Positions 25,862-35,733 of a stretch of 64,000 bases of DNA are shown here, piece by piece. The notes under the pieces are model-generated. The model saw only the letters and a list, made by a program, of their open reading frames with translations, ran no database searches and was not told the DNA's origin. Position numbers and translations under genes: made by a program. Location of the stretch: contig JARYMB010000010.1 in the NCBI GenBank assembly GCA_029907345.1, positions 1 through 64,000 of the forward strand. Direction: 5' to 3'. Position 1 is the stretch's first letter, and every line of letters begins with the position of its first letter. Source of the DNA: Methanolinea sp. GTDB lineage: Archaea > Halobacteriota > Methanomicrobia > Methanomicrobiales > Methanospirillaceae.

Positions 25862-27268
25862 ATGGACTGGGCGGAGAAATACAGGCCCGCTCACCTTGAT
25901 GAAATCGTTGGAAATACCGCCGTTCTCCACCAGGTACTCGATTGGGCGCGGGACTGGACCTTTGGGAAAAAACCCCTCATCCTCTATGGCAAGCCGGGGA
26001 CGGGAAAGACGACGAGTGCCCATGCCCTCGCGAACGACATGGGGTGGGAAGCCATCGAGCTGAATGCAAGCGACCAGCGGACGAGGGCCGTAATCGAGAA
26101 AGTGGCCGGGAGCGGGAGCACGACCGCAAGTTTTTCAGGGAAAAAGCGGCTCGTCATCATCGATGAGGCGGACAACCTGCACGGGACCGCGGATCGGGGA
26201 GGCGCCCGTGCAATCCTCGAACTCCTCCGCGTCGCCCGGCAACCGGTGATCCTCATTGCCAACGATCTCTATGCAGTTCCCGGGGAGATCCGGAACAGGT
26301 GCGAGGCGCTCCAGTTCCGGGCGATCCAGGCACGATCAATTATCCCCCGGCTCCGGTTCATCTGCAGTGCGGAAAAGATTTCCTGCAACGAGAACGCGCT
26401 CAAAAAGATCGCGGAATCCGCAGGTGGTGACATGAGGGCTGCAATCCACATGCTCCAGGCTGCTGCGGCGGGCAGGGACCGGCTCGACGAGGATATTCCC
26501 ATTTCTGCAAAGGACACGCGATCGACAATCTTTGATGTCATCGGTGCCCTGTACGGGAGGACCGATCCCGAGTCCCTCCTCCGGCTCGCCTACGATGCCG
26601 ATGAGCCACCCGACACACTCATCCAGTGGATCGAGGCAAACGTCGCCGGAATGGACCGGATACAGGATCTCGATACTGCATATTCTGCTCTCCTGCGGGC
26701 CGACACGTACATCGGCGATACGTACCGCCTCCAGTATTACACGTTATGGCGGTACGCACATGCCCTGATGCTCCTCGGTGTCGCCCGTGTCACGGCAGGG
26801 AAGGGTATCCATTCGCGCATCATGCCCCCCGAACGGTGGAAGAGGATATCCTCGTACCAGAAACAGAAAACCGTCAGGGCGTCCTTCCTCCGCAAGCTCG
26901 CGTCAGGTCTCCACATGCCGGAACAAACCCTGCTCGAGGAATACATGGATCCTCTCTGCCTTCTCATAGACCATGACCCCCTCACGGCAGCAAGGGAGTT
27001 CGGGCTCGATGCCGACGAGCTTGCGCTTGCCATCCATGACCGGTCAAGAGCCGCCTCCGTCGTCAAAACACTTGCAGCTGAGGAGAAGGAAAAGGAGGCC
27101 GGGAGGGAGAAGGAAAAGAAGGAAAGATCGGCCCGGCCCCGGAAGACAACTGACGAGGAACCTTCTGTCGAGCCTGCCGGGAGTCCGGGACCGGTCCTCC
27201 CGGAGCAGGGCGAAACCCCTGAAAGGTCCCCTTCAAAGAATCAGAAGACACTTTTTGATGGGTTCTGA
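25862..27268 (+). CDS. rfcL: Replication factor C large subunit
   Basis: This is the large clamp-loader subunit that, with RFC small subunits, loads PCNA. The 468-residue protein has Walker A GKPGTGKTT (43-51), Walker B LVIIDEADN, a sensor 1 region (QPVILIANDLYAVPG) and the archaeal RfcL C-terminal helical domains. A charged linker (about residues 402-455, KEKEAGREKEKKE) ends in a perfect PCNA-interacting motif, QKTLFDGF, at the very C terminus. It begins leaderless, and its last 28 bases overlap the convergent UPF0146 gene. Confidence 0.96.
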   Translation: MDWAEKYRPAHLDEIVGNTAVLHQVLDWARDWTFGKKPLILYGKPGTGKTTSAHALANDMGWEAIELNASDQRTRAVIEKVAGSGSTTASFSGKKRLVIIDEADNLHGTADRGGARAILELLRVARQPVILIANDLYAVPGEIRNRCEALQFRAIQARSIIPRLRFICSAEKISCNENALKKIAESAGGDMRAAIHMLQAAAAGRDRLDEDIPISAKDTRSTIFDVIGALYGRTDPESLLRLAYDADEPPDTLIQWIEANVAGMDRIQDLDTAYSALLRADTYIGDTYRLQYYTLWRYAHALMLLGVARVTAGKGIHSRIMPPERWKRISSYQKQKTVRASFLRKLASGLHMPEQTLLEEYMDPLCLLIDHDPLTAAREFGLDADELALAIHDRSRAASVVKTLAAEEKEKEAGREKEKKERSARPRKTTDEEPSVEPAGSPGPVLPEQGETPERSPSKNQKTLFDGF

Positions 27269-27669
27269 CACCTGTGGTACCTGTGCAGGACGACACCGCA
27301 GTCAATGATCTCACCCCCGTCCCCGTAACCCTCGAAACCGAGGTGGTAGACGAGGAGGTCGCAGTCGACCGCCCGGGCGAGGCGGACGAGGGCGGGCACC
27401 ATCTCCTCGTGGGGCCGTACGGAATAAATGAGGTCGCAGCCCTGATAGTGCCTGATATTGGGTGAGAAAATGTCGTCGCGGATGAACGGGACACCCGGGT
27501 CCGGCGGGGGCGATGAGACGTCCGTGCAGAAGACCGACACCCCCTCCTCCTGCAGCAGACGGGCTACGTCCAGGTTCTTCCCTGCTCCGACCTCGGCGGC
27601 CCTCCGGTAGTTTTTTGCAATATAGGACGCAATCAGCCTCTCAATACGTTTAAGCCCATCCATTACCAT
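27241..27669 (-). CDS. UPF0146 family protein
   Basis: This 142-residue archaeal protein resembles a minimal Rossmann methyltransferase fold. A glycine loop AAEVGAGKNLDVARLL is followed by an acidic strand VFCTDVSSPPPDPGVPFIRDD and a core strand CDLIYSVRPHEEMVPAL, as in UPF0146. No activity is established. The start codon is only 12 bases from the divergent archaemetzincin start, and the 3' end overlaps rfcL by 28 bases. An ATG two codons in (27663) is an alternative start. Confidence 0.85.
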   Translation of the reverse strand: MVMDGLKRIERLIASYIAKNYRRAAEVGAGKNLDVARLLQEEGVSVFCTDVSSPPPDPGVPFIRDDIFSPNIRHYQGCDLIYSVRPHEEMVPALVRLARAVDCDLLVYHLGFEGYGDGGEIIDCGVVLHRYHRCQNPSKSVF

Positions 27670-27681
27670 GAATAGTGAGGA

Positions 27682-28212
27682 ATGGAACTCCTTATTTTTT
27701 GGGATTCGGGTGCACCCGCCGGTATCCAGGCATCATTCTGCAGGGAACTGGCGGCACTCCTGCCGGTTGTCCCGCGGTTGTGCGAAAATCCCCTCCTTGT
27801 GACGGGATTCCGCCCGGACCGGCGGCAGACGGATGCATCTGTCCTCCTCGACTCACTGGATATCTACAGGAGGCGGACGGGGACCTGTGACCTCATCCTC
27901 CTCGTCGTTTCCGAGGACCTCTGCCGGGAGGGTGACGAGTTCCTCTTCGGCCTCGCCCGGCCCCAGACAAAAAACGCCGTTGTCTCGACATCGCGCCTGG
28001 CCAATGCCCACTACGGGCTCCCCCCTGACGAGGAGGAGTTATTCGACCGGCTTGTCAAGGAAGCAGCCCACGAGGTGGGACATCTCCTCTCCCTTGCACA
28101 CTGCAGGTGCAGGGAATGCATCATGTATAACCCCCTCACGCTCGAGGATCTCACGCGCCAGAAGAGGTGGTTGTGTCCCGCGTGCAGAAAACAGGTCCGG
28201 ACTGTGCAGTGA
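27682..28212 (+). CDS. amzA: Archaemetzincin zinc metalloprotease
   Basis: This 176-residue metalloprotease has the archaemetzincin active site: HEVGH at 130-134, a third zinc histidine H140, then C141, C146, a Met-turn (M148), and a second structural zinc site completed by C165 and C168 (CPAC). The length is typical for the archaeal family. GAGG precedes the ATG by a few bases. Its promoter probably lies in the start of the divergent UPF0146 gene. Physiological substrates are unknown. Confidence 0.94.
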   Translation: MELLIFWDSGAPAGIQASFCRELAALLPVVPRLCENPLLVTGFRPDRRQTDASVLLDSLDIYRRRTGTCDLILLVVSEDLCREGDEFLFGLARPQTKNAVVSTSRLANAHYGLPPDEEELFDRLVKEAAHEVGHLLSLAHCRCRECIMYNPLTLEDLTRQKRWLCPACRKQVRTVQ

Positions 28213-28312
28213 GTCTTCACCGGACCCGGTGCGGGTCATCCACACTTTTTATTCATCCTGAATACATATTCCCTCACGTGCTTTCCATATACCGGAGAGG
28301 GGGGAGGGGCAC

Positions 28313-28813
28313 ATGGTAAGGGAACGCGAGGGCTGGTCGCGGGGTGTGGGCAGGAACGGGAAGGGTATATCCCCGGATACCATTCCCCTCTCGGATCTGG
28401 TGAGAGGGACCTTCACCAAAGTCGGGCCGCGGACACCCCTGCCCTTCTGCATCCACCACATCATTGCAGATCGGTGCAGGGACCTCTACGTGACTGATGA
28501 CGGGGGACGTTTCCTCGGTGTCATTACGCCGTCTGACATCCTGGCACACCTCGGTCCGGGAATGGGTGTGCGGAGCCGGAAGAAATCGCATCACCTCGGG
28601 ACACTCCTCTCGCGGGATGACCTGTGTGCAGAAGACATCATGTCGCGGGGGCACATCGCCGTTATGCAGGACACCCCCCTCTCCGAGGCCCTGCGGTTGA
28701 TGGAGAAACACCACCACCCGGACCTGGTCGTCGTCAACCGGGAAGGAGTACTGGTCGGCATCGTTGATGTCTGCTCGATTCTCTCCTACCTTGCCGGAGA
28801 AGGGGTTTCCTGA
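28313..28813 (+). CDS. CBS-domain pair protein
   Basis: This 166-residue protein has two CBS domains. The first ends DLYVTDDGGRFLGVITPSDIL; the second runs from CAEDIMSRGHIAVMQDTPLSEALRLM to DLVVVNREGVLVGIVDVCSIL. The preceding 30 residues are basic and probably disordered. There is no catalytic domain, so it is probably an energy- or ligand-sensing regulator. Its last 28 bases overlap the 3' end of the convergent antiporter gene. Confidence 0.85.
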   Translation: MVREREGWSRGVGRNGKGISPDTIPLSDLVRGTFTKVGPRTPLPFCIHHIIADRCRDLYVTDDGGRFLGVITPSDILAHLGPGMGVRSRKKSHHLGTLLSRDDLCAEDIMSRGHIAVMQDTPLSEALRLMEKHHHPDLVVVNREGVLVGIVDVCSILSYLAGEGVS

Positions 28814-29961
28814 CCGGTCCCGGGGAGAGAAAAACCCCATGCGAGGAGGAACGGTGTCACGAGGACCGTTGCAATGATCACGACCGTCAGCGTGGAAAAG
28901 AGCGAGGCTGACAGGATTCCTGCAGCCAGGGATACCTTGACGACCACGAGGGCAACTTCCCCCCGCGGGCAGAGGCCGAGCCCGACAAGGAAGGATTTTT
29001 TGTAATTTCTGAATGCGGGAAGCGCTCCGGCCAGTCCCCCGGCAGTCTTTGTTCCAAGGGCGATGAAAAAGAGAGCGGCAAGCAGGATGATGGAGAAACG
29101 GGAGATGTCGGAGGGGAACAGGAGCCCGATCGAAGCAAAGAAGATAGTGACAAAGAAGCCGAATGCAAGGTCGAAGAGACTGTCGTAGAGGGTCTGGTCG
29201 CTCCTGATGCTGTCCCCGAGAACGAGTCCGGCGAGGAATGCACCGATGGCATAGTGGAGCCCTGCCCAGTTGGACAGGACTGCAGCCAGGAGTCCCAGGA
29301 CGAGTGCCATCGAATAGGACATCTCGTGGGTATGGGCCTTTTGTGAAATTTTAAATGCCCAGACGATTGCTCTCCTGCCGACTGTGAGGAGGAGTCCGAT
29401 GAAGAGAGCAGCAAGGAACAGGAGGACTAAAATATTATTGACCCGGCCCTCTCCGAGTGCCAGTGCGGAAAGGGACCCGAGCAGGACGATCCCGATGGCA
29501 TCATCGATGACTGCGGCACTGACGATTGCGAGGCCGGCATCGGTTTTCAACTGGTTGAGGTCAATGAGGGATCGCACCGAGACTCCAATCGAGGTGATCG
29601 AGAGCGTTACCCCGATGACGAGGGATTCGATATAACTGAACCCGAAAACGAGGCCGGCAGCCGTTCCCCCGAGGAGGGGTATGATGACACCCCACAGGGC
29701 AACGGAGAACCCCGTCCTGATGGAATTTCGGAAAGAACGCATATTGAGCTGGAGACCGCTCGTAAAAAGGAGCACGATCAGGCCGATATCGGCGAACGTC
29801 CCGATTGTGTCATCCATCCTGACGATGCCGAGAAGGGCGGGACCAAGGAGGGCTCCTGCAGCAATTTCACCGACCAGGGCGGGGAACCCTGCCCGCTCGA
29901 CGAGTTCGCCGAGGACTTTTGCCACGACGAGGACGACAAGCAGGGCAGGGAGCGGGTCCAT
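28786..29961 (-). CDS. Cation:proton antiporter, CPA2 (Kef/NapA-like)
   Basis: This 391-residue membrane protein has about 12-13 hydrophobic segments. Family stretches include ALVGEIAAGALLGPALLG, LIVLLFTSGLQLNM, TLSITSIGVSVRSL, AVIDDAIGIVLLG (with the conserved acidic pair) and AIGAFLAGLVLGDS. No TrkA-N domain is attached, so it is the short form. Start 29961 was chosen because a TATA-like element (CTTATAT) lies about 30 bases upstream, fitting a leaderless transcript, and the first helix begins there. The transported ion cannot be read from the sequence. Confidence 0.9.
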   Translation of the reverse strand: MDPLPALLVVLVVAKVLGELVERAGFPALVGEIAAGALLGPALLGIVRMDDTIGTFADIGLIVLLFTSGLQLNMRSFRNSIRTGFSVALWGVIIPLLGGTAAGLVFGFSYIESLVIGVTLSITSIGVSVRSLIDLNQLKTDAGLAIVSAAVIDDAIGIVLLGSLSALALGEGRVNNILVLLFLAALFIGLLLTVGRRAIVWAFKISQKAHTHEMSYSMALVLGLLAAVLSNWAGLHYAIGAFLAGLVLGDSIRSDQTLYDSLFDLAFGFFVTIFFASIGLLFPSDISRFSIILLAALFFIALGTKTAGGLAGALPAFRNYKKSFLVGLGLCPRGEVALVVVKVSLAAGILSASLFSTLTVVIIATVLVTPFLLAWGFSLPGTGQETPSPAR

Positions 29962-30170
29962 GAGAAATATGGTTGCAGGAACGCAGATATAAGGAGATTG
30001 GTATACGGGACGCAACACCTATCCCGCTACGCGTCCGATCGGCAGTTCTTTGGCACGGCGTGCGTTCGCTGAAGGAAATCGGTTATTCCGAAAGAGTGAT
30101 GCCCTGCATAGTATCCCTGGAGAAAATGACGAAAAAGCGTTCCTTTGAAACGGGAGGGGAAAAAAGGGTT

Positions 30171-30488
30171 TTACCCGAACAGGGCGCCGAGCCCTGCCAT
30201 GCCGCTCTCTTCCTCTTCCTTCTTCTCTTCCTTGCTCGGGGCGGGTGCAGCAGCAGCGGCGGCTGCAGGGGCCGCTGCCGCATGTGCGGGTGCAGCGGCT
30301 GCGACCGGCGCGGCGGCGGCCTTTGCAATGGCCTCCTCGATGTTGATTCCCTCGAGGGCGGCGACCATTGCCTTTACCCGTGCATCATCAACGGCGATAC
30401 CGGCAGCGTTCAGGACTGCCTTCACGTTCTCTTCCTTGACTTCCTTTCCTGCCTTGTGCAGGAGAAGGGCTGCGTAGATATACTCCAT
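30171..30488 (-). CDS. rpl12: 50S ribosomal protein P1 (L12)
   Basis: This acidic stalk protein recruits translation factors to the ribosome. The 105-residue product starts [17 protein letters not shown], has the dimerisation helices, a long Ala/Pro-rich hinge (residues about 60-85) and the conserved acidic tail ending [14 protein letters not shown] lies 7 bases before the ATG. It is the last gene of the L11-L1-L10-P1 block and follows L10 by 28 bases. Confidence 0.97.
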   Translation of the reverse strand: MEYIYAALLLHKAGKEVKEENVKAVLNAAGIAVDDARVKAMVAALEGINIEEAIAKAAAAPVAAAAPAHAAAAPAAAAAAAPAPSKEEKKEEEESGMAGLGALFG

Positions 30489-30516
30489 CTCAAGTACCTC
30501 TTTTCTCTTCTCTTTT

Positions 30517-31371
30517 TTAGTGCTCTCCGGTTACCCCCCTGAGAGCAACGGATTCTCGGTAGGCTTTACCAATTATCGCATCAATGACGTCCTTGGAGTA
30601 GACACCTGCCTCTATTGCCAGGGACCGGGCCTCGCGGGCTGCCTTCTCCACGATCGGGACAGCAGTCTCCTTCGTCGGGATGACTGCGTTGACCGAGAGG
30701 TTGAATGCCTGGACTGCAGCGAGCTGCATCTGGCTGTATATCAGGTCTTCGTCAATTGCAAGGACTGATGGCTCGTAGACGGATCCCTCGAAGATCGCTG
30801 CCTGGAGGGACAGCCCGACATCCATGGGCTTGATATCGAGCTTGGCGAGGACATCCGCGAGTTTTGCGCTGATGACCTCTCCCTTTTTCACAACGGTCCG
30901 GGTCTCCCGTATCTTGACCTTTCCGGCCTCGATTGCGGCGGGTATCCCTGCCTGTTGCAGTTCACCGACGATGGGGCCCGGCTTGAAACTCGTGGGGCCC
31001 TTCTCCACAACGATATCGGCAGGGGCTGTCTCACCCGGCTTTGCAGCCATCTTCGTCTTCGTCTTCTCCAGGGTCTTGTAGAGCCTGAAGGGATTCTCAT
31101 TGGTGAAGATGAGGGCCGAGTGACCGGACAGGTGCGGTTTCAGAAGCGCGACCGGCTCTCCCACTTCGTCGAATGCACAGCGGATGAGGGTGTTGCGGGT
31201 CATCTTGATCTTTGCCTTTGACCGCAGGTTACGCCTGATCTGCTGGAGCTGGCTTGCAGGGATGCCGTACATGTCCACGAGGCCGACGAGGGTATACTTC
31301 CCGGCATCGGCCTTGATCTCTTCGACTTCCTTCCTCTTCCACGCGGGGAGATGGTGCGTGTACAGGACCAT
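30517..31371 (-). CDS. rplP0: 50S ribosomal protein L10 (P0), short form without acidic tail
   Basis: This protein anchors the P1 dimers of the ribosomal stalk to 23S rRNA. The 284-residue product has the rRNA-binding N-terminal domain ([25 protein letters not shown]), the inserted domain and the start of the P1-binding spine. It stops at [16 protein letters not shown], without the hinge and GLGALFG-type tail seen at the end of the adjacent P1. The stop is followed immediately by the P1 leader, so the shortness is not an obvious frameshift. It starts one base after the L1 stop. Confidence 0.94.
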   Translation of the reverse strand: MVLYTHHLPAWKRKEVEEIKADAGKYTLVGLVDMYGIPASQLQQIRRNLRSKAKIKMTRNTLIRCAFDEVGEPVALLKPHLSGHSALIFTNENPFRLYKTLEKTKTKMAAKPGETAPADIVVEKGPTSFKPGPIVGELQQAGIPAAIEAGKVKIRETRTVVKKGEVISAKLADVLAKLDIKPMDVGLSLQAAIFEGSVYEPSVLAIDEDLIYSQMQLAAVQAFNLSVNAVIPTKETAVPIVEKAAREARSLAIEAGVYSKDVIDAIIGKAYRESVALRGVTGEH

Positions 31372-31372
31372 T

Positions 31373-32017
31373 CTATACCACCCTCTGGGGCGGCCCCATG
31401 GTCGTCTTGACGTACACCGACCTGATGTTCATGGGTCCCTGTTCCAGGACGGATTCCACCCTGCGCAGCACGGTGTCAATGTTTTCCGCTATCTGCTCGG
31501 GCGGCATTCCCGTCGATCCCACCTTGACGTGGAAGGTCTTCTTGTCTTTTGTCCTGATCTTCACCGAATTGCGGAGACGCTCAATGATTGGCTTGATATC
31601 GGTCCCGGCCGGCACAGGCATGGGCATGCGTCCCCTCGGTCCGAGACGCGGACCAAGGAACCGCCCTACCTGCGGCATGACACTGGTATCGGCAATGAAG
31701 AAACGGTACATACTCGCTATTTTCCGGGCCTCGCGGGGAGCCCCTCCGAGTCGTTCTATCTCTTCCGGTCCGATGATCAGGTCCGCGCCTGCTTCCCTGG
31801 CCCGGGTGGTGATGTCACCCTTCCCGAGGACAGCGATGCCGACTTTTTTGCCGGTACCATGGGGGAGGAGAATCGTCTCATCAATACGATTTTTGGGCTG
31901 CGCCATGTCAATGTTCTTGAGATTGACAGTGATATCCACGCTCTCAGCAAACTTGCGTGAAGGCGCCTTTTCGATGGCCGCTTTGACAGCCTCTACTATT
32001 TTTGCCCTTTCCACCAT
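31373..32017 (-). CDS. rpl1: 50S ribosomal protein L1
   Basis: This 214-residue L1-stalk protein has the family motif region FIADTSVMPQVGRFLGPRLGPRGRMPMPVP and a KVGSTGMPPEQIAEN tail. GGAGGTAAC lies just before the ATG. In other archaeal methanogens L1 represses its own operon by binding its mRNA, so autoregulation is plausible, but the binding site was not identified here. L10 starts immediately downstream and L11 ends 54 bases upstream. Confidence 0.96.
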   Translation of the reverse strand: MVERAKIVEAVKAAIEKAPSRKFAESVDITVNLKNIDMAQPKNRIDETILLPHGTGKKVGIAVLGKGDITTRAREAGADLIIGPEEIERLGGAPREARKIASMYRFFIADTSVMPQVGRFLGPRLGPRGRMPMPVPAGTDIKPIIERLRNSVKIRTKDKKTFHVKVGSTGMPPEQIAENIDTVLRRVESVLEQGPMNIRSVYVKTTMGPPQRVV

Positions 32018-32071
32018 CTGTTACCTCCATAGTGCGCGACCATAACTGATCTTCTATGGTTTCTCTCTCGT

Positions 32072-32548
32072 CTATTCCACGAGGAGCTTGTCGTAGGTGC
32101 CAGCGTCGACGGCTTTCTGGGCGTCCTTGGCCCTCTTTCCATCGACGGTGATACCCATACTCACGCAGGTCCCGATAACCTCCTTGACCCCTGATTTCAG
32201 GTCATAGGAGAGCATATCGCCCTGCTTCATACGGGCAATCCTGACAGCGGCCTCGATAGGCAGGTCCCCGACGATCTTGACGTTGGGTTCCGGAGATCCC
32301 TTCTCGACATTGACCTCCTTCTTGATGAGGGCGGTGGTGGGGGGGACCCCCACGCTTACCGTGAAGTTCTTCTTGTCATCGACCTCGACCCTGACCGGTA
32401 CCTGCATGCCGTTGAAGCTTGCGGTCCTGGCGTTGATCTCGTCGACGACTGCCTTCACGTTGATGCCGAGTGGCCCCAGGGCTGGTCCCAGGGGTGGACC
32501 TGCGGTTGCCTTACCTCCAGCAACTAATACCTCGACCACTTCTGCCAT
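32072..32548 (-). CDS. rpl11: 50S ribosomal protein L11
   Basis: This 158-residue protein binds the GTPase-associated region of 23S rRNA. It shows PPLGPALGPLGINVKAVVDEIN near the N terminus and a C-terminal domain with MLSYDLKSGVKEVIGTCVSMGITVDG. It is separated from the upstream spt5 gene by 103 bases that include a TATA-like CCTTTAAGT (minus strand), so the ribosomal block may have its own promoter in addition to read-through from secE-spt5. Confidence 0.97.
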   Translation of the reverse strand: MAEVVEVLVAGGKATAGPPLGPALGPLGINVKAVVDEINARTASFNGMQVPVRVEVDDKKNFTVSVGVPPTTALIKKEVNVEKGSPEPNVKIVGDLPIEAAVRIARMKQGDMLSYDLKSGVKEVIGTCVSMGITVDGKRAKDAQKAVDAGTYDKLLVE

Positions 32549-32651
32549 GTGTGTATCACCATGCCGTCCCGTATGGGACCAAGCGTGGGTAAAAAAGGTT
32601 TACTCCGGCGGACTTAAAGGTATACCAGGGGACGGGGTGCGGCAGGGTGGT

Positions 32652-33134
32652 TTACGTACCCTCGCCCCTGTCCACGACCCTGACGTTGTCGCCCCTGACA
32701 GTGATGGGAATCGGGAGGACGCTCTCGTACAGCTCGACCGTAATCTCCTCCTTCCCGGTGTCGATACGCTTGACAACGGCTTTTTCTCCCTTGAACGGGC
32801 CCGCGATAAGTTCCACGATTGTCCCCTCGGAGATGCCGCTCACGACAGGTTTGGGAACGAGGAAGTGGGCCACTTCCGGGAGCGTGGTCTCGCCACGGAC
32901 AACAGTACGCGCATGGGCGACTTTCTCTGCGAGCTGCTCGATGCGGGCGAGGCTTTCCGGTGTCTCGACGAGGACGTAACCTTTGAGTTCGTCCGGGACG
33001 ATGATTGCAACGACCTTGATATCGGTCGCCCCGGTCTCTATGGCCTTCTTGATGTTGTCTGCTACCGTCCTCTCCTGCTTCGAGGTGGTCTTGATTGCAA
33101 AAATCCTGTTGACCTGCTCTTCCATGTCAATCAA
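32652..33134 (-). CDS. spt5: Transcription elongation factor Spt5 (NusG-like)
   Basis: This factor binds the RNA polymerase clamp with Spt4 and increases processivity. The 160-residue protein has an NGN domain (RIFAIKTTSKQERTVADNI, then GYVLVETPESLARIEQL) and a C-terminal KOW domain (EGTIVELIAGPFKGEKAVVKRID). Its start overlaps the secE stop by four bases; MEEQ at 33125 is an alternative start. The secE-spt5-L11 order is conserved across archaea and bacteria. Confidence 0.95.
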   Translation of the reverse strand: MIDMEEQVNRIFAIKTTSKQERTVADNIKKAIETGATDIKVVAIIVPDELKGYVLVETPESLARIEQLAEKVAHARTVVRGETTLPEVAHFLVPKPVVSGISEGTIVELIAGPFKGEKAVVKRIDTGKEEITVELYESVLPIPITVRGDNVRVVDRGEGT

Positions 33135-33331
33135 AGCACGAGGAGCATCAGCTCATAGATGATAAACCCGATAAGCCCCACGATGAGGACCCCGGCAGCT
33201 GCCACGAGTGCAATCTTTTGGAACTCCTCGCGGGTGGGCGTCCGGGCGAGCTTGATGACACGCCAGTACTTGCGGAAGAGTTCCTCGTTGATATTGAATT
33301 TCACATCCGGCTTGGCAATCTCCATGGTCAA
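33131..33331 (-). CDS. secE: Protein translocase subunit SecE (Sec61 gamma)
   Basis: This is the single-pass SecE subunit that clamps the SecY channel. The 66-residue protein has an amphipathic helix (RKYWRVIKLARTPTREEFQKIA, written here only as family evidence) followed by one transmembrane helix (VLIVGLIGFIIYELMLL). The start is adjacent to the ftsZ stop, and the end overlaps spt5. The length is normal for archaea. Confidence 0.93.
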   Translation of the reverse strand: MTMEIAKPDVKFNINEELFRKYWRVIKLARTPTREEFQKIALVAAAGVLIVGLIGFIIYELMLLVL

Positions 33332-34423
33332 TCACTTCAAAAAGTCGATCTCGAATTGCTTCTGGACTTTGGGGGTAATTTTTTCATTCCTACCATATAT
33401 TTGTGGCGACCGTACCCCGGTCACCACGAGCATCGTCCGCATCTTGTTCTGCATGTTGGGGTCTATCTGCGCGCCCCAGATGATCCGCGCATCCGGCGAG
33501 ATGCGGTTGTAGACCTCCTGGAGCACTCCTTCTGCCTCTTCCATGGTCATGTCCGGACCACCGACAACGTTGACGAGCGCGGCGTGGGCTCCCGAGATGT
33601 CCACGTCGAGCAGGGGGGACCGGATGGCTTTCTTGACAGAGTCCGCTGCCTTCTCCTCGCTCTCGCTCTCGCCAACCCCGATCATGGCAACACCTCCCCG
33701 TTCCATGACGGTGCGGACGTCCGCGAAGTCAAGGTTCACGAGGCCGGGCAGGGTGATCAGCTCGGTGATGCCCTTGACAGCCCGCATGAGTACCTCGTCC
33801 GCGACTTTGAATGCCGCGTAGAGGGGCAGCTTGGGCACGACCTCGAGGAGGCGGTCGTTGGGGACCACGATGACCGTATCAGCCACGTCCCGGAGGCGTT
33901 CGAGACCGGCTTCCGCGTTCTCCATGCGGATGACGCCCTCTGCCGTGAAAGGCAGGGTGACGACGCCGATGGTGAGTGCGCCCTCGTCCCTTGCAGCCTT
34001 GGCAACGATCGGGGCGGCTCCTGTCCCTGTCCCACCACCGAGACCAACCGTGATGAAGACCATGTCGCAGCCTGCAACTGCCCTCTTGATCGCCTCTTCG
34101 TTTTCGAGTGCAGCCTCTTCCCCGATCTGGGGGATGGATCCCGCCCCGAGGCCGCGTGTCTTCTGCTTCCCGATGAGGATACGCTGGTCGGCAACAGTGC
34201 GGGAGAGGTGTTGTGCATCGGTATTGATGGCAATCAGCCTTGCCCCGTGGATCCCCTCCTCCTTCATGCGGGTGATCGTATTCGAACCGCTCCCCCCGCA
34301 CCCGATGACGGCGATCTCGGTCCTGAGTTCCTTGAGGATCTGGTCGAGATCCTCGTTGTTCTTCCTGGCATCCGGCATTTCCTGGCTTACCCTGGTCAGC
34401 GCCTCTTCTACGATAGACCTCAT
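33332..34423 (-). CDS. ftsZ: Cell division protein FtsZ
   Basis: This tubulin-like GTPase forms the division ring. The 363-residue protein has the nucleotide-binding GCGGSGSNT near residue 41 and the tubulin signature [10 protein letters not shown] at 129-138, then [10 protein letters not shown] and a C-terminal domain with [12 protein letters not shown]. The last residues ([16 protein letters not shown]) may be the partner-binding tail. It overlaps dtdA by four bases upstream and abuts secE downstream, coupling division, translocation and ribosome genes in one string. Confidence 0.97.
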   Translation of the reverse strand: MRSIVEEALTRVSQEMPDARKNNEDLDQILKELRTEIAVIGCGGSGSNTITRMKEEGIHGARLIAINTDAQHLSRTVADQRILIGKQKTRGLGAGSIPQIGEEAALENEEAIKRAVAGCDMVFITVGLGGGTGTGAAPIVAKAARDEGALTIGVVTLPFTAEGVIRMENAEAGLERLRDVADTVIVVPNDRLLEVVPKLPLYAAFKVADEVLMRAVKGITELITLPGLVNLDFADVRTVMERGGVAMIGVGESESEEKAADSVKKAIRSPLLDVDISGAHAALVNVVGGPDMTMEEAEGVLQEVYNRISPDARIIWGAQIDPNMQNKMRTMLVVTGVRSPQIYGRNEKITPKVQKQFEIDFLK

Positions 34424-35733
34424 ACGAACTTCTCCAGTCCCGGGATGTGAATGCGTCTCTCTGTCTTTGCGGTGACCATATCCGGAGTAATCTCCCTTCC
34501 ACCCACGAGCACGGTCTCCCCCTTCATCAGCCGGCCGAACAGGGGTCCCCTGGGAACACCAAGGTCCTGTGCCTTTTTCGGGTCAAAAGTCCTCCTCCGG
34601 ATGGTCAGACAGTCCTTTTCGATGGACGTACTTTCCCCTCTACGTAAGATGTTTACACATAAGCTTATTAAATGATGCAGTACTTCGTCCCTTTGCTCCC
34701 GGAGGGTTATGAAACGGGGCAATATCGGTGATGCGGGGGTGGAGATCCGGGCAACCGGGACGAGATCCGCACCCTTCATGAACTCTGCCGTGCTGCACCG
34801 CAGGGTTTCTTCGAGGAGGTCCGGGCAGAGATCGATGACGACGGGAGTGCCGTCCGGCCAGTCCCCGCAGAGGACGACACGTCCCCCCGGAAAGAGATCT
34901 TTTACAAGGGAGAGAATTTCCCTGTACGAATCCCACGAAAGATTCCCGATGTGGGCGAGGTGATCCTCCGGGACGACCGGGATGCCTTCCCGTGCAAGCA
35001 TCTCCTGGAGAGTTGCCAGTTCTCCCGAGGGGAGTGACTTCCGGTCGATATAGGCTGCAACGGCCCCGGATTTCTCCCGCATCTGCCGGATCATCCCGGG
35101 ATCGAGCGAGGGTACCTCCCGGGAATGCGCAATGTGCCCGAATGCCCCCCTTGTCGTGAGTGCGATGTGGGTCTGCCGGGCGGCGTAGTGCGTCCCGCCG
35201 AACCCGATCAGGGGGATGCAGTCCGCGGGGTCGGCAGAGAGCACACTCCGTGCAACAGCGAGTCCTGCTGCCTTATCCCTCCATTCCCGCTCCGTGCTCC
35301 CGACTTCGGCAAACAGGGAGGGGGTGGAGAGTTCCGTCGGGCCGTGGTGGGTCACCTCGTACGCCACACGGAAAGAGGGCGGGGCGTTTTTCGACAGTCC
35401 CCGCAGGATTGCATGCATCCAGGCCGGGGCGGCAGGGGAAAGGGAACGTTCTCTGCCGCCGAAGTCAGCGGATGATATGTTGCCGGTGACGTGGACGGTC
35501 AGGACCGGGACGGGGTTGACCGAAGAGTGGCGGGACAGGAAAATGATCAGGTCTCTCTCCATCTCCCTGTCGATATGGTCCTGGTAAATGAGCCGCTCCT
35601 TCACCCTGTGGTGCGAAAGATCGTGCCTTTCCAGGGGATACGCCTCGTGGGGTTCCGCGAGAAGCGAGAGGAGGGCATCGTGGATGGTGCAGCCACCGGG
35701 ATCCCGGAGGGAACTGACGAGGGCGATCTTCAT
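34420..35733 (-). CDS. dtdA: D-aminoacyl-tRNA deacylase DtdA (GEK1 family)
   Basis: This enzyme hydrolyses D-amino acids from mischarged tRNA in archaea and plants. The 437-residue product has the family segments [46 protein letters not shown] and [17 protein letters not shown]-terminal extension of about 70 residues ([20 protein letters not shown]) resembles a fragment seen in RNase Z-like proteins. Start 35733 is preferred because the family begins [11 protein letters not shown] at 35745 is possible. Its stop overlaps ftsZ by four bases. Confidence 0.92.
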   Translation of the reverse strand: MKIALVSSLRDPGGCTIHDALLSLLAEPHEAYPLERHDLSHHRVKERLIYQDHIDREMERDLIIFLSRHSSVNPVPVLTVHVTGNISSADFGGRERSLSPAAPAWMHAILRGLSKNAPPSFRVAYEVTHHGPTELSTPSLFAEVGSTEREWRDKAAGLAVARSVLSADPADCIPLIGFGGTHYAARQTHIALTTRGAFGHIAHSREVPSLDPGMIRQMREKSGAVAAYIDRKSLPSGELATLQEMLAREGIPVVPEDHLAHIGNLSWDSYREILSLVKDLFPGGRVVLCGDWPDGTPVVIDLCPDLLEETLRCSTAEFMKGADLVPVARISTPASPILPRFITLREQRDEVLHHLISLCVNILRRGESTSIEKDCLTIRRRTFDPKKAQDLGVPRGPLFGRLMKGETVLVGGREITPDMVTAKTERRIHIPGLEKFV

